From: Prosthecobacter sp. SYSU 5D2
GTDB lineage: Bacteria > Verrucomicrobiota > Verrucomicrobiia > Verrucomicrobiales > Verrucomicrobiaceae
Reading direction: 5' to 3'
DNA length: 64,000 bases
NCBI RefSeq assembly: GCF_039655865.1
Contig: NZ_JBBYXL010000005.1
Coordinates: 62,001-126,000, forward strand
Shown: positions 16,347 through 25,975 of the stretch, piece by piece
Numbering within the stretch: the stretch's first letter is position 1
How the letters are laid out: each line of letters opens with the position of its first letter
The notes under the pieces: model-generated
What the model was told of the DNA's origin: nothing
The model's input: the letters and a program-made list of their open reading frames with translations, nothing else
The model's database searches: none
Translations under genes and position numbers: made by a program

Positions 16347-18722
16347 TCAGACCAAAACAGGCTGCCTAACAGGTGATTGAATCTGCCTTTTCGGGATCTC
16401 AGATTTTCTCCGCTGCGCCGCAAAAGTCCCCGCCACCAGACTCAGTGTCACCACCGAGCTCAGCGGCATCAGGATGGCCGCCGCCAGCGGGCTCAAATGT
16501 CCCATGAGCCCGGCCACCACCGTCACCAGATTATACAGCACGGAAAAAGCAAACACCCGCCTCGTCGCCCGCCGGTGCAGACGGGCCGTCTCCAGCAGCC
16601 CGCTCACAAAACGCAGACTGTGCCCCAGAAAAAAGAAATCCGCCTTCTGCTCCAAAAAGCTGCGCCCCGTCACCGGACTGCCGGCGCAAAGCGCCGCATC
16701 AAAGGCCAGGCTGTCATTGGCGCCGTCCCCAATGTAAAGGGTGTCATCCGCATCCCGCTCTGCCACCCACGCCGCTTTGGCCTCCGGCGTCATGCCCGCC
16801 CGCCATTGTTTGTTAGGCAACCCAAGCTGCACCGCGATGTGCGCCACCTTCGCTTCCCGGTCACCGCTTAAAATGTGCACCCCAAGTCCCCGCTTCTCCA
16901 AAGCGTGAACCTCCTCCACTGACTCCCCGCGCAGCTCATCCCGAAACAGGAAAGCCGCCACAGGGTGTCCGTCTTTCGTCAAGGCTGCATCACTTCCCTT
17001 CCCCCGCCCCAGTTCCCATACCGCGCCGGCTTCATCCACCCAGCGCAAGCCCTGGCCGATGACCTCCGTTACCTCCGCCGCGGACTCCGTTTTTCCAGGC
17101 CCCACGGCATCAAAAAGACTGCGGCTTACCGGATGCAGATTCCCCGTTACCAGACTGCGCAGAGCGTAAAGGGATGCCTCATCCAGACCCTTCAGCACCT
17201 GCGAATTTTCCAGCACCGGATTCTCCAGCGTCAGCGTTCCCGTTTTGTCAAAAACCACCCGCCGCACCCTCATCATCCGCTTCCACAGGCCGAGATTCCG
17301 CACAAAGACCCCTAACCGCTCCGCGCGCGAAGCCGCCAGTTCCTCCGCCAGCGGCACCGCCACCCCCAGCGCACAAGGGCAGGACACGACAAAGATGGAA
17401 ATCATCACCTGCAAGGCCGCCACGATTCCCGCCCCATTGACCAGCCACCACACTGCCCCACCGATGCCCACAATCACGACCACGGCGAGGTAAATGCGCA
17501 GCAATTTCTCAAGCCGCAGATCGCGAAATTCCCCTGGTCTGCGTGCCTCCAGCAGCTTCCGCAGCGTGCTCTCCTGCCAGCCTTCCAGCGCCTCCGCCTC
17601 CAGCGTCCGTGTGCCGATGTTCAGCGCCCCCGAAGGCAGCATCTGCCCCGCCTCACGCATCTGCGCCTCGCTCTCCCCGTTGATCCATTCCAGGCTCACC
17701 GAGGCCTGCCCGCCCAGCAACCGGCACGCCACCGGAATGGACTGCCCCGGCTTGATGGCAAACCGCGTCCCCGCCTTCAGCGCACTCAGCGGCCTGGCCT
17801 TGCTCCCCTCCAGCAGCGTCACCGTTTCCGGGATGGAGGTGTCCCGCATCAGCCGCCGCCGGTTGCGCTCCACCGCCGCCTGCTGCGCCCAGCGCCCGGC
17901 CAGCATCAGAAAAATGAACACCGCCACAAAATCAAAATACTTCAGCCCGCCCACCCCCGCGATCCATCCGCCCACGGACCCCGCATACGCCGCCAGGATG
18001 CCCAGCGCGATGGGCGTATCAATGTGCAGCGCCCCCATTCGCAAACTGTGCCAGGCTTTTTCGATGAAGTAGCTGCCGCCCACCAGCATCGCCAGCGTGG
18101 CCGATACCGCCGCGATGAGGTCAAACCACGACGCAAAAGCAAAGTCCTCCGGCATGCCAAAATACGCTGGCAGGGAAAAAGCCATCGCATTCATTGCAAA
18201 CGCCCCGCACACCCCCATCCGCCGTTCCAGGCCGGAGCCCTGCTTCCGTTCCTCCCCCTCCAGCGCTGGCCCCAGCAGATAACCAAAAGCCTGCAAATCC
18301 CGCGCAAACTGCACCGCATCAAAAATCGTCGGCGCATAAACCAGCGTCAGCTCCCCATGCACTACATCTACATTTACCCGCAGCCCCCCCGCATGCCGGG
18401 CGAAGACCTTCTCAATCAGCCACACGCAGCCGATGCAGGAGATTCCTTGCAGCGACAACCGCAGTTCCGCCGTCACCGCTTCCGGATCCGCCTCTCTCCG
18501 CCCGCTCACCAGCTCCACCAGCCAATCATAGTCCCGCTCACGCAAGCTCTGCGGCGAGACCGGCGGCAGCGAAAGATCCCCCTTCAGATCATAAAAATGA
18601 TCCAGCCCCTGCCGGAGCAGAAGATCATGAACATAAAGGCACCCCGTGCAGCAAAACCCGTCATCACGACTGGCCGGCACCGGCGTGCCACAGTGCTTGC
18701 AGAGAACAGACGATGACATCAT
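16347..18722 (-). CDS. ccoI: CcoI/FixI-type copper P1B-ATPase
   Basis: A 791-residue heavy-metal P-type ATPase from the tandem ATGs at 18722/18719. The N-terminus carries a four-Cys cluster (CKHCGTP and CCTGCLYVHD) typical of CcoI/FixI. Next comes a heavy-metal-associated domain with GISCIGCVWLIE (CxxC), about eight membrane helices, the CPC metal site in VVSCPCALGVAVPLAE, phosphorylation motif DKTGTLTLENP, the HP motif (NLHPVSRSL) and hinge GDGANDSLAF. CcoI/FixI enzymes export Cu(I) for cbb3 oxidase assembly, so it acts in the inner membrane for microaerobic respiration. No cbb3 structural genes are in the window, but the nearby FixL-like kinase fits that theme. Confidence 0.9.
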   Translation of the reverse strand: MMSSSVLCKHCGTPVPASRDDGFCCTGCLYVHDLLLRQGLDHFYDLKGDLSLPPVSPQSLRERDYDWLVELVSGRREADPEAVTAELRLSLQGISCIGCVWLIEKVFARHAGGLRVNVDVVHGELTLVYAPTIFDAVQFARDLQAFGYLLGPALEGEERKQGSGLERRMGVCGAFAMNAMAFSLPAYFGMPEDFAFASWFDLIAAVSATLAMLVGGSYFIEKAWHSLRMGALHIDTPIALGILAAYAGSVGGWIAGVGGLKYFDFVAVFIFLMLAGRWAQQAAVERNRRRLMRDTSIPETVTLLEGSKARPLSALKAGTRFAIKPGQSIPVACRLLGGQASVSLEWINGESEAQMREAGQMLPSGALNIGTRTLEAEALEGWQESTLRKLLEARRPGEFRDLRLEKLLRIYLAVVVIVGIGGAVWWLVNGAGIVAALQVMISIFVVSCPCALGVAVPLAEELAASRAERLGVFVRNLGLWKRMMRVRRVVFDKTGTLTLENPVLENSQVLKGLDEASLYALRSLVTGNLHPVSRSLFDAVGPGKTESAAEVTEVIGQGLRWVDEAGAVWELGRGKGSDAALTKDGHPVAAFLFRDELRGESVEEVHALEKRGLGVHILSGDREAKVAHIAVQLGLPNKQWRAGMTPEAKAAWVAERDADDTLYIGDGANDSLAFDAALCAGSPVTGRSFLEQKADFFFLGHSLRFVSGLLETARLHRRATRRVFAFSVLYNLVTVVAGLMGHLSPLAAAILMPLSSVVTLSLVAGTFAAQRRKSEIPKRQIQSPVRQPVLV

Positions 18723-18914
18723 CCCACCCTGCCCGGAGTCGCCTGGACTTGCTTGCCTCCCCTTGGCCAATACACCGCTCCCATTGCTGGCGACGTTCTG
18801 GTGCCCAGTGCTCCGTCCGCAGTACTCAGACCAAAAAACAGGTGCTTGAAGTTGTTACCATGAACATGCTGACCATGATCTGAGAACTGCGCACTACTCC
18901 AAAAAGTCAGAAAA

Positions 18915-19358
18915 GTGGGTCGGCCATCATAAGCCGGATTTTGTACCGTCAGCCTCGCGGCTTCCGGCGTGGTCATTTATCTGGCGGTGCCTCTCAGCAC
19001 CGTCTCCTGCTTGCGCAGGATGCGACTATTACCCGGAGTTATCCACCCCTCCGCTTGCGCGGAAGAGCTTGCGGCCAGGCGGGCCTTTCTCCTGTTCTGT
19101 CTTGCACCGCATGGGGTTTGTCGTGCCTCCTTCATTGCTGTCGGAGCGGTGGGCTCTTACCCCGCCGTTTCACCCTTACCCTCTGGAGCCGGAGCTTCAA
19201 AAGGCGGTTTGTTTTCTGTGACACTTTCCATTGCCCTGGGTTGCCCCAGAACCTCCGACGCTTGCGCGCGGCATGCTGCCTTGTGGTGTCCGGACTTTCC
19301 TCTCATCCGCAAGCACCGCAAGCGGTCCTCCGATGAGCGACCACTCCGGCCGACCCAG
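18915..19358 (-). ncRNA. rnpB: RNase P RNA (bacterial type A)
   Basis: A minus-strand RNA of about 440 nt. The conserved 5' core GAGGAAAGTCCGGAC and the 3' end (AATCCGGCTTATG region) are both exact. The terminal P1 helix is formed by GGGTCGGCC at the 5' end (19356-19348) and GGCCGACCC at the 3' end (18925-18917), a perfect 9-bp pairing that fixes the boundaries. A good -10 box (TAGAAT on the minus strand, 19368-19363) lies just upstream of the 5' end, with no clear -35. The catalytic RNA processes tRNA 5' ends. Low-similarity open frames crossing this interval are not genes. Confidence 0.95.
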
Positions 19359-19405
19359 CGTCATTCTACCTGCCCTCAATCGCTGACGCCACCAGAAAGA
19401 GTCTT

Positions 19406-20092
19406 TTACTCCGCTTTCTTCCCCAGCTTGCGCATCTCCACCCAGCGGATGGCAAAAGAGGTCAGCGAGGTGCCTTCCGTCAGCTTCAGCTTCTGGCGAA
19501 TCTTCAATTTATGCACATCCACCGTCTTCGGACTGATGCGCAGCGTCTCGGCGATCTGCCCAGTGCTGCGCCCTTCCCCAATGAGCTGGAAGACTTCAAA
19601 CTCCCGGTCACTCAGGTGATGGATGGCGCCGTCCGGCCCAGGGTTGGCCCCGGAGGAAAACGCCAGGAGGATGGTCTCGGACATTTTTTCACTCAGCGCG
19701 ATGCCGCCGGAGAGAATCCGGCGCAGGGCGGTTTCAAACGCACCGTGGGGAGCGTCCTTCATCACATAACCCTTGGCTCCGGCCTTCAAGGCGCGCTGGG
19801 CATAGAGGGTTTCGTCATGCATGGAGACCACCAGGATGGGCAGGTCCGGATTCAGCACGCGCACATCCTTGATCAGTTCCAGTCCGTTGCGGCCCGGCAG
19901 GGTGATGTCCACGACCAGGATGTCCGGCACATCTTTCTCCAGGAATTTCAGAGCCTCCTGGGAATCTGGAGCCGTCCACGCACAGGCAAAGTCTTCCAGG
20001 TTTTCCACAAACATTTTCAGGCCTTCACGCATGAGCGTGTGGTCATCAACAATGGCAATACGGTGGGGTGCGGTGGCGGTGGTGGTGTTCAT
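19406..20092 (-). CDS. NarL-type response regulator (partner of the downstream-listed kinase)
   Basis: A 228-residue response regulator. The receiver has IAIVDDHTLM, the phospho-Asp in ILVVDITLPGRNG, LVVSMHDETLY and the Lys in GYVMKDAP. The LuxR-type helix-turn-helix follows: LSDREFEVFQLIGEGRSTGQ with recognition helix ISPKTVDVHKLKIRQKL. The start is 5 bp after the kinase stop at 20098, which places it last in a three-gene operon (binding protein, kinase, regulator). It resembles the regulator at 13133-13777 in layout but is clearly a distinct paralogue. Confidence 0.9.
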   Translation of the reverse strand: MNTTTATAPHRIAIVDDHTLMREGLKMFVENLEDFACAWTAPDSQEALKFLEKDVPDILVVDITLPGRNGLELIKDVRVLNPDLPILVVSMHDETLYAQRALKAGAKGYVMKDAPHGAFETALRRILSGGIALSEKMSETILLAFSSGANPGPDGAIHHLSDREFEVFQLIGEGRSTGQIAETLRISPKTVDVHKLKIRQKLKLTEGTSLTSFAIRWVEMRKLGKKAE

Positions 20093-20097
20093 AAAGT

Positions 20098-21867
20098 TTA
20101 AGCAGTCTGGGTTTCAGCAATGATGGAGAGGGGGATGAGGCATTCGACGGAACAGACCGGCTCCTCCCCCTGGACCGGAGGATGAAAGTGCAAAGAGGCG
20201 CCCAGGGCATCCAGTCGCTGTCTGACAAGATGCATGCCCATGCCCTCAACTGCTGTCGCGGTCGGTTTATAGGGCTCGCCGTTGTGGGTGATGAGCAACC
20301 GCGCTTCCTGGGCGGTCATGTCAAAACTGATTTCGATCCAGGCGGCACCGGAGTGTTTGGCCGCATTCGTGGCCAGCTCCTGGGCCACGCGGAAGATATG
20401 GGTGGCGGATTCACCCGTGAGATCCGTGTCGGAAGCAGAGCATTCCACCCGGCAGGGGATCTTGAAACCATGCGTAATAAAATCGGCGAGATCTGACAGG
20501 GCCGCCGTGATCCCCAGTGCCTCCACCCCCACCGGGGCCAGACCGCGGGCAAAGCCGCGGGCGATCCCGGTCGCCTCCGAAAGGTCCTTCGCCAGCTCCG
20601 AGGCCAGAGGCTCCTGGCTGCCTCCCGCACGTGCCAGCGCGGATTGCAGCACGCCTGTCTTCATCAGGGCTGCCGCCAGCCGCTGGCACAGGTCATCATG
20701 GAGGTCCATGCCGATCCGGCGACGCTCGTTTTCAGCCGTGTCCAGAAGCCGCCTCTCCAGGGTCTTGCGCTCACTCACATCCATGGCGATGCCAGCTACG
20801 GCACAGTCATCCCCTTCATATGGTCCGGGGACGGCGAAACCGCGGCAGCGAACCCAGCGCAAATTTCCTTCGGCCGTGGCCACCCGCACCTCGATCTCCT
20901 GACGGGGCCCGCCTTGGCGGAGCGTCCGCAGCATCTCCAGGCAGCGGCGGCGGTCCTCTTTCACAATGGCATGCAACCAGTCCCAACGGCTCCTGCTCAG
21001 CCCGGATATCGTCCTGCCAAAAACCGTCGCATACGCTTCGTTTACAAAAGGAGTGGTATCAGGCTCCGTGGGGGCAAGCCAGAAAACATCCCGCATCGTG
21101 GCCGCGATCTGCCGCAGCCGCTGCTCAGACCTTTTCAGCCGGTCATGGGTCAGCTTCACGGCCTGGGATACCTGCGCCAGTTCATCACGCCCGCTCATCG
21201 CGGGCATGGGCTCCGTTTCCAGGGACATCCCCTGCACCTGGCTCACCAAATTCTCCACCCGCTCCGTCACCACCTTCTTCAAAAGCAGCCACAACGCCAG
21301 GCAGCCCCCCATCAACGCCAGGGACTGCGCGAGCAAAGAATGCAAAGCCAATGCCGAAGCCGAAGACAGCGGGATCTCCAGATCATACTCCAGGATCACA
21401 GCGCCCTTTCCCTGCTCCAGCCCCTCCCAGAAGGGAAAAACCGCCACCAAAGATTTCCCCGGCTCCAGTTCCGCCACCCGGCCCTCCATGGATTCCCTCA
21501 CCTGCATGAGCATCTTGCCAACTTTGGCCAGCGGTGTCTCCTGCAGTTTCAGGCCCCGCATCTGCTGCATCGTCGCGTGGCGGATATTGTTATCCCCGTC
21601 AATAATAAGCCCCAGCCGCAGATCCTTGTTGGTCGAGCTGTAGCTCAGCTCCAGATCCGCCGCCCGCGAAACCTGTCTCCGCAACAGATGCTGTGACATT
21701 CCAGACAGCCTTGACCCCTCCGCAAAAGCCTGGTTAATCATCGCATCCTTACGTACCTGCTGCGAGCGCACATTGACCCTCAGGGCACTCAGTGCAATCA
21801 AGAGAACCCCCACCACAAAGAGGGACATGGAGATCTTAAACTGCAGGGAGTGAAACAGTCTCTTCAT
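20098..21867 (-). CDS. Membrane sensor histidine kinase (HAMP-PAS-HisKA_3)
   Basis: A 589-residue kinase. TM1 is near residues 12-30 (ISMSLFVVGVLLIALSAL). A periplasmic sensor of about 150 residues follows, then TM2 near 180-205 (SLALMGGCLALWLLLKKVV), a HAMP-like linker, and a PAS domain with an extra PAC motif (DVFWLAPTEPDTTPFVNEAY, WVRCRGFAVPGPYEGDDCAV). HisKA_3 reads RRIGMDLHDDLCQRLAAAL with the phospho-His in LHDD, and the HATPase N-box is RVAQELATNAAKHSG. The last four bases of the upstream binding-protein gene overlap its start (ATGA), so it is translationally coupled. It probably senses the state of that binding protein. Confidence 0.9.
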   Translation of the reverse strand: MKRLFHSLQFKISMSLFVVGVLLIALSALRVNVRSQQVRKDAMINQAFAEGSRLSGMSQHLLRRQVSRAADLELSYSSTNKDLRLGLIIDGDNNIRHATMQQMRGLKLQETPLAKVGKMLMQVRESMEGRVAELEPGKSLVAVFPFWEGLEQGKGAVILEYDLEIPLSSASALALHSLLAQSLALMGGCLALWLLLKKVVTERVENLVSQVQGMSLETEPMPAMSGRDELAQVSQAVKLTHDRLKRSEQRLRQIAATMRDVFWLAPTEPDTTPFVNEAYATVFGRTISGLSRSRWDWLHAIVKEDRRRCLEMLRTLRQGGPRQEIEVRVATAEGNLRWVRCRGFAVPGPYEGDDCAVAGIAMDVSERKTLERRLLDTAENERRRIGMDLHDDLCQRLAAALMKTGVLQSALARAGGSQEPLASELAKDLSEATGIARGFARGLAPVGVEALGITAALSDLADFITHGFKIPCRVECSASDTDLTGESATHIFRVAQELATNAAKHSGAAWIEISFDMTAQEARLLITHNGEPYKPTATAVEGMGMHLVRQRLDALGASLHFHPPVQGEEPVCSVECLIPLSIIAETQTA

Positions 21868-22847
21868 GGCAGTTCCTCCAATAAACTCGCATCAAACACC
21901 TCTTCAGGACTTAGCCTGGTTCCCACCGCCGTGTCTTCCACAAGCCCTACCTGCAAGGAGACAAAATGCTCCCCAAGCCACGCGTCCTGCTGCAGCAACA
22001 ACTTCCGGTTTTGCTCCAGATCCACCCGTTCCAGGCGGCTGAGAATATTTTGAAAAACCTCGGGAGAGATGCCTTCCCGGCGGGAGACCGGATTCATGAT
22101 TGCCCCGCCTTCTGTCAGCTTCGGCATCCACTTGAAGTGCGCACGGATCAGCGAAATCAGCGCCTCGCGATGCTCTATCATCGCATCCGGATGCACTGCC
22201 AGCACCCGCACGATGGAGGCTCCCGGGTGTGCGGAATCATACACATTGTTAAGATTCAGATTGCGCATCCTCTCTTTCCAGGGCTCCGCCAGCACCACGC
22301 CGTCCAGAGCCAGTTCTTTGAAAATCTCCTCCACTTCCGCCGGGTTCAGTGGCACGGGCTGGACCTCCGACAGCTTGAGGTCCGAATTTTTCAACGCCTT
22401 GCTCAGCAGCCAGGCTCCGGATGTGCGAGGTTCATAGCCGATTCTTCCCCCTTTGAGTTCCGCGACTGAGTCAATCCCCGGCCTGGTCATCAGCAAATCA
22501 GCCCCGCGGGAGATGTCCGTCACCATCACGATTCTCAGCGGATAGCCCTGGTGGATCTGCCTGATCACTTCGTCCAGGGAAAGAACCGCCGCATCCACCA
22601 CCCGGTTTCCCACCGCCCGCATCGCCGCAGAAGTCCAGTTCATCTCCACCAGATTGACCTGCCTGGCATCCAGGTCACCCGCTTCACGGGCCAGGATCCA
22701 GGGCTCAGCTCCGGCCCACATTCCTACAGCCACCCGCAAGGGCTCTGTCTGGGTCGGAGTCGGGAGTTGCAGAGCGGCGGTCCATAGCAGCAGCACCAAG
22801 GCTGCAATCGCAACACTGCCAAAGGTGATGACGGGACGATGTTTCAT
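21864..22847 (-). CDS. SsuA/NMT1-like periplasmic binding protein in a two-component operon
   Basis: A 327-residue protein with an N-terminal signal or anchor helix (ITFGSVAIAALVLLLWTAAL). The rest follows the NMT1/SsuA/TauA solute-binding fold: LRVAVGMWAGAEPWILAREAG, VDAAVLSLDEVI, ELKGGRIGYEPRTSGAWLLSKAL and DGVVLAEPWKERM. Such proteins normally feed an ABC importer for sulfonates, nitrate or pyrimidine-like solutes. No permease or ATPase lies nearby. Instead the gene overlaps a membrane histidine kinase gene by 4 bp, so a ligand-capture role for signalling is inferred. The hydrophobic N-terminus lacks a clear cleavage site and may be a membrane tether. Confidence 0.85.
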   Translation of the reverse strand: MKHRPVITFGSVAIAALVLLLWTAALQLPTPTQTEPLRVAVGMWAGAEPWILAREAGDLDARQVNLVEMNWTSAAMRAVGNRVVDAAVLSLDEVIRQIHQGYPLRIVMVTDISRGADLLMTRPGIDSVAELKGGRIGYEPRTSGAWLLSKALKNSDLKLSEVQPVPLNPAEVEEIFKELALDGVVLAEPWKERMRNLNLNNVYDSAHPGASIVRVLAVHPDAMIEHREALISLIRAHFKWMPKLTEGGAIMNPVSRREGISPEVFQNILSRLERVDLEQNRKLLLQQDAWLGEHFVSLQVGLVEDTAVGTRLSPEEVFDASLLEELP

Positions 22848-22939
22848 GGGTTAGGTCGCTGCATTCTGCATGCACCTATAGCCTAACCACAAACTGACCT
22901 TGGGGGTCAATAGTCCTTTCCTTTATCTGTCTCTAAAGA

Positions 22940-24406
22940 TCACGCCAAAATTCCTTTAACCACGTGATGTTCCTCCACTCCGGTGAGCCTCTGGTCCAAT
23001 CCCTGGAACTTAAAGCTGAAGCGGCTGTGATCTATCCCCATCAGATGCAGGATCGTCGCATTCAGGTCATTGATGTGAACCGGGTCCTTCACGATGTTGT
23101 AGCTAAAATCATCCGTCTCTCCCCACACAGAGCCGGGTTTCACACCACCTCCGGCCATCCACATGCAGAAGTTGCGCGGGTGATGGTCGCGCCCATAATT
23201 GTCCTGGGTCAACGCACCCTGGGAGTACACCGTGCGGCCAAATTCTCCACCCCATACGACGAGGGTGTCTTGCAGCAGTCCGCGCTGCTTTAAATCCATG
23301 ACCAGGGCAGCACAGGCCTGGTCGGTATCCTTGACCTGGTTGCGCAGGTGCTTGGGCAGGCCGTTATGCTGGTCCCAGCCACGATGCAGGATCTGCACCA
23401 CCCGCGTTCCTCGCTCGATGAGCCGCCGCGCCATGATGGCACTGTGGGTGAAGCTACCGGCCCGGTGCACGTCCTCACCATACATTTCCAGAGTGGCCTT
23501 GCTCTCCTTACCCAGGTCCGTCAGCTCCGGTACGCTGGTTTGCATGCGGAAAGCCATTTCATACTGGGCGATGCGAGTCTGGATCTCAGGATCACCGATA
23601 CGGCCATGATTGATTTCATTGAGCTTGTTCAGCGCGTTCAGCATCGTCCGCCGGTCACCCGGATTCACGCCGGGCGGATTCTTCACAAACAGCACAGGAT
23701 CCCCCTGCCCACGCAAAGCGACCCCTGTATATTTGGTGGGGAGGAAACCACTGCTCCACATGCGCGTAAAGAGTGCCTGGGCCGCGCTTTCTGGCGGGAA
23801 ACTAGGCGTGAACACCACAAAAGCCGGCAGGTCATTGCTCTCGCTGCCCAGGCCGTAGGCCAGCCAGGAACCGATGCTCGCCTTGCCCGGCACCTCATTG
23901 CCGGTCATCACAAAAGTGCAAGCCGGATCGTGGTTGATGGCTGTGGTATTCACCGTTTTCACCAGCGCCAGCTCGTCCACAATCTTGGCGGTATGCGGCA
24001 GCAGCTCGCTCACCCAGGTGCCGCACTGCCCATGCTGCTGGAAATTGAACATGGAGGGTGCCACCGCCAGCCGCGACTGGCCGCTCGTCATCGTGGTGAT
24101 GCGCTGCCCGTTGCGCACACTTTCCGGCAGGTCCTTGTCAAAATACTCTTTCAGGCCCGGCTTGTAATCCCACAGGTCAAGCTGCGAGGGCGCCCCGTTC
24201 ATGTGCAGGTAGATCAGGCGCTTGGCCTTCGGGGCAAAGTGCGGCAGTCCTGGCATTGGCGGATGGATCATGCCTGGCGCAGGCGCGGCGGCAAACGTCT
24301 CGCGTCCGAGCATCCCCGCAAGTGCAATGCTGCCTGCCCGCAATCCCACATCGCCAAAAAACTGACGGCGTGTCTGGGCGAGGTGATAATCTAAAAGCGG
24401 ATTCAT
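22940..24406 (-). CDS. DUF1501 protein with Tat signal
   Basis: A 488-residue DUF1501 protein, related to the alkaline phosphatase/sulfatase fold. The N-terminus has a twin-arginine motif ([16 protein letters not shown]), then [60 protein letters not shown] and [20 protein letters not shown], and it ends with [23 protein letters not shown]. These are family-wide motifs in Planctomycetes and Verrucomicrobia. Members usually sit next to a DUF1549/DUF1553 cytochrome-domain partner, but none is present here. Function is not established. Export folded through Tat to the periplasm is a reasonable inference. Confidence 0.9.
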   Translation of the reverse strand: MNPLLDYHLAQTRRQFFGDVGLRAGSIALAGMLGRETFAAAPAPGMIHPPMPGLPHFAPKAKRLIYLHMNGAPSQLDLWDYKPGLKEYFDKDLPESVRNGQRITTMTSGQSRLAVAPSMFNFQQHGQCGTWVSELLPHTAKIVDELALVKTVNTTAINHDPACTFVMTGNEVPGKASIGSWLAYGLGSESNDLPAFVVFTPSFPPESAAQALFTRMWSSGFLPTKYTGVALRGQGDPVLFVKNPPGVNPGDRRTMLNALNKLNEINHGRIGDPEIQTRIAQYEMAFRMQTSVPELTDLGKESKATLEMYGEDVHRAGSFTHSAIMARRLIERGTRVVQILHRGWDQHNGLPKHLRNQVKDTDQACAALVMDLKQRGLLQDTLVVWGGEFGRTVYSQGALTQDNYGRDHHPRNFCMWMAGGGVKPGSVWGETDDFSYNIVKDPVHINDLNATILHLMGIDHSRFSFKFQGLDQRLTGVEEHHVVKGILA

Positions 24407-24497
24407 GACAGGCTTAATACGCTTTTACCCACCACCGAATATCTCGACAAGCCCAGTTCTTTCCCAAAATGGCAAGTGGGTGCCTGGAGTATCCGGC

Positions 24498-25778
24498 TCA
24501 GCGCGCCAGCAGTTCATCGCCCCGATAGATGACCCGCTCCACCATCCCCTCCAGCGTCTTGTCCAGAAACGGAGTATTGGTGCTTTTGGATTTCATGAAA
24601 TCCCGGGAGAATGCCGTTTTCCGCTCCGGGTTAAAGAGGATAAAGTCGGCCAGACCGCCTTGTTTGACCGGGACAGGCTCCAGCTTCATGACACGGCGGG
24701 GCTCCGCCGAGAGCCGTCTGACGATGAGGCCCCAGTCCAGGACACCTTTGGAAATGAAACGGTCGTATAGGCTGGGCAGGGCCGTTTCCAATCCCGTGAT
24801 GCCAAAAGGGGCACTTGCAAAGTCCTGGTTCTTTTCAAAGGCCGTATGCGGCGCGTGATCCGTGGCGATGACGTCAAACCACCCGTCAATGAGACCCTGG
24901 AGCAGAATGGCATTGTCCTCCTTGGTGCGAAGAGGCGGATTCATTTTGTAATGGGTGTCAAAATCGCCGATGTCCTCGTGGCTGAACATGAGGTGGTGCG
25001 GGGCGATCTCGCAGGTGACACGAATGCCCCGGTCCTTGGCGCGCTTGATGGTGCGCATGCCCTCCGCCGTGGTGACGTGCTGGATGTTCAGGTGCACGCC
25101 CGTGTATTCGGCCAGGCGGATGTCGCGGGAGATGCAGATTTCCTCGCTGATGCTGGGGATGCCGGGCAGGCCCAGGGAATAGCTGATCTTGCCCTCATGC
25201 ATGCAGCCTTTGCCGCTGAGCTCCTTCACCTCGCAATGGCTGGAGAGAGGGATGTCAAAGTCGCGGGCGTACTCCATGGCCCGGCGCAGGACCTGGGGAT
25301 TGTCCACCGGGAAACCGTCATCGGTGATCATGACGCAGCCAGCAGCCTTCATGCCGGCGATGGCGGCCAGTTCCTGGCCCTGGCGGCCTTTGGTGATGGC
25401 CCCGGCAGTGTAGATCGAAGCACCGATGCGAGTGCTGCGTGCGCTTTCCAGGACTGTGCGGACCACCCCGGCGTTATCAATGGCCGGGGATGTATTGGGC
25501 ATCATGACAAATCCGGTGAAACCGCCATTGATGGCCGCTTCCGCACAACTGGCGATGTTTTCCTTGTCCTCCTGTCCCGGTTCTCTCGCATGCACATGGA
25601 TGTCAAAGAGCGAAGGCAGCAGGATGCGGCCCGTGCAGTCAATGACCTCGGCATCCGTCACGCCGCTGATCTCAGCCTCCACACCGATGATGCGGTCTCC
25701 TTCCACCAGCACGTCCCCGTGCATGAGCTTGGGCGAATCTTCGGATGCGATCTGGGCGTGGCGGTAGAGTCGTTTCAT
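24498..25778 (-). CDS. pyrC: Dihydroorotase
   Basis: A 426-residue amidohydrolase of the type-I (PyrC/CAD-like) dihydroorotase group. Metal ligands are visible: FDIHVHAREPGQEDKE (HxH), MMPNTSPAIDN, SSHCEVKEL, LNIQHVTTAEGM and VIATDHAPHTAFEK (catalytic Asp). It interconverts carbamoyl aspartate and dihydroorotate in pyrimidine synthesis. The start at 25778 (MKRLYRHAQI) fits the family. An ATG four codons upstream (25790) is also in frame. The length suits an active enzyme rather than an inactive PyrX-type subunit, and the His and Asp residues are complete. It is divergent from the RND adaptor gene. Confidence 0.93.
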   Translation of the reverse strand: MKRLYRHAQIASEDSPKLMHGDVLVEGDRIIGVEAEISGVTDAEVIDCTGRILLPSLFDIHVHAREPGQEDKENIASCAEAAINGGFTGFVMMPNTSPAIDNAGVVRTVLESARSTRIGASIYTAGAITKGRQGQELAAIAGMKAAGCVMITDDGFPVDNPQVLRRAMEYARDFDIPLSSHCEVKELSGKGCMHEGKISYSLGLPGIPSISEEICISRDIRLAEYTGVHLNIQHVTTAEGMRTIKRAKDRGIRVTCEIAPHHLMFSHEDIGDFDTHYKMNPPLRTKEDNAILLQGLIDGWFDVIATDHAPHTAFEKNQDFASAPFGITGLETALPSLYDRFISKGVLDWGLIVRRLSAEPRRVMKLEPVPVKQGGLADFILFNPERKTAFSRDFMKSKSTNTPFLDKTLEGMVERVIYRGDELLAR

Positions 25779-25975
25779 GCGGCGCGGCATGATATGACGC
25801 GCAGAAGGCGGGTGGCAAGAGGCAGGCTGGGCATTCCAGGCGGAAACTTTTCTGCAGAGCTACGGAATATCTTTGTGTTTTGCCGCCTCTCAAACTGGAC
25901 GTGGATTTTCCTTTTCCCAGACGTAAGCACTGCAAGGAAGGCGAAAACCCACTTCCCCTCCCGTATATTCCCCCC

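Noticed and set aside
18920-19619. Protein-coding frames within the rnpB interval
   Set aside because: The region is RNase P RNA by conserved core and closing helix; the overlapping frames have no homology and poor codon use.
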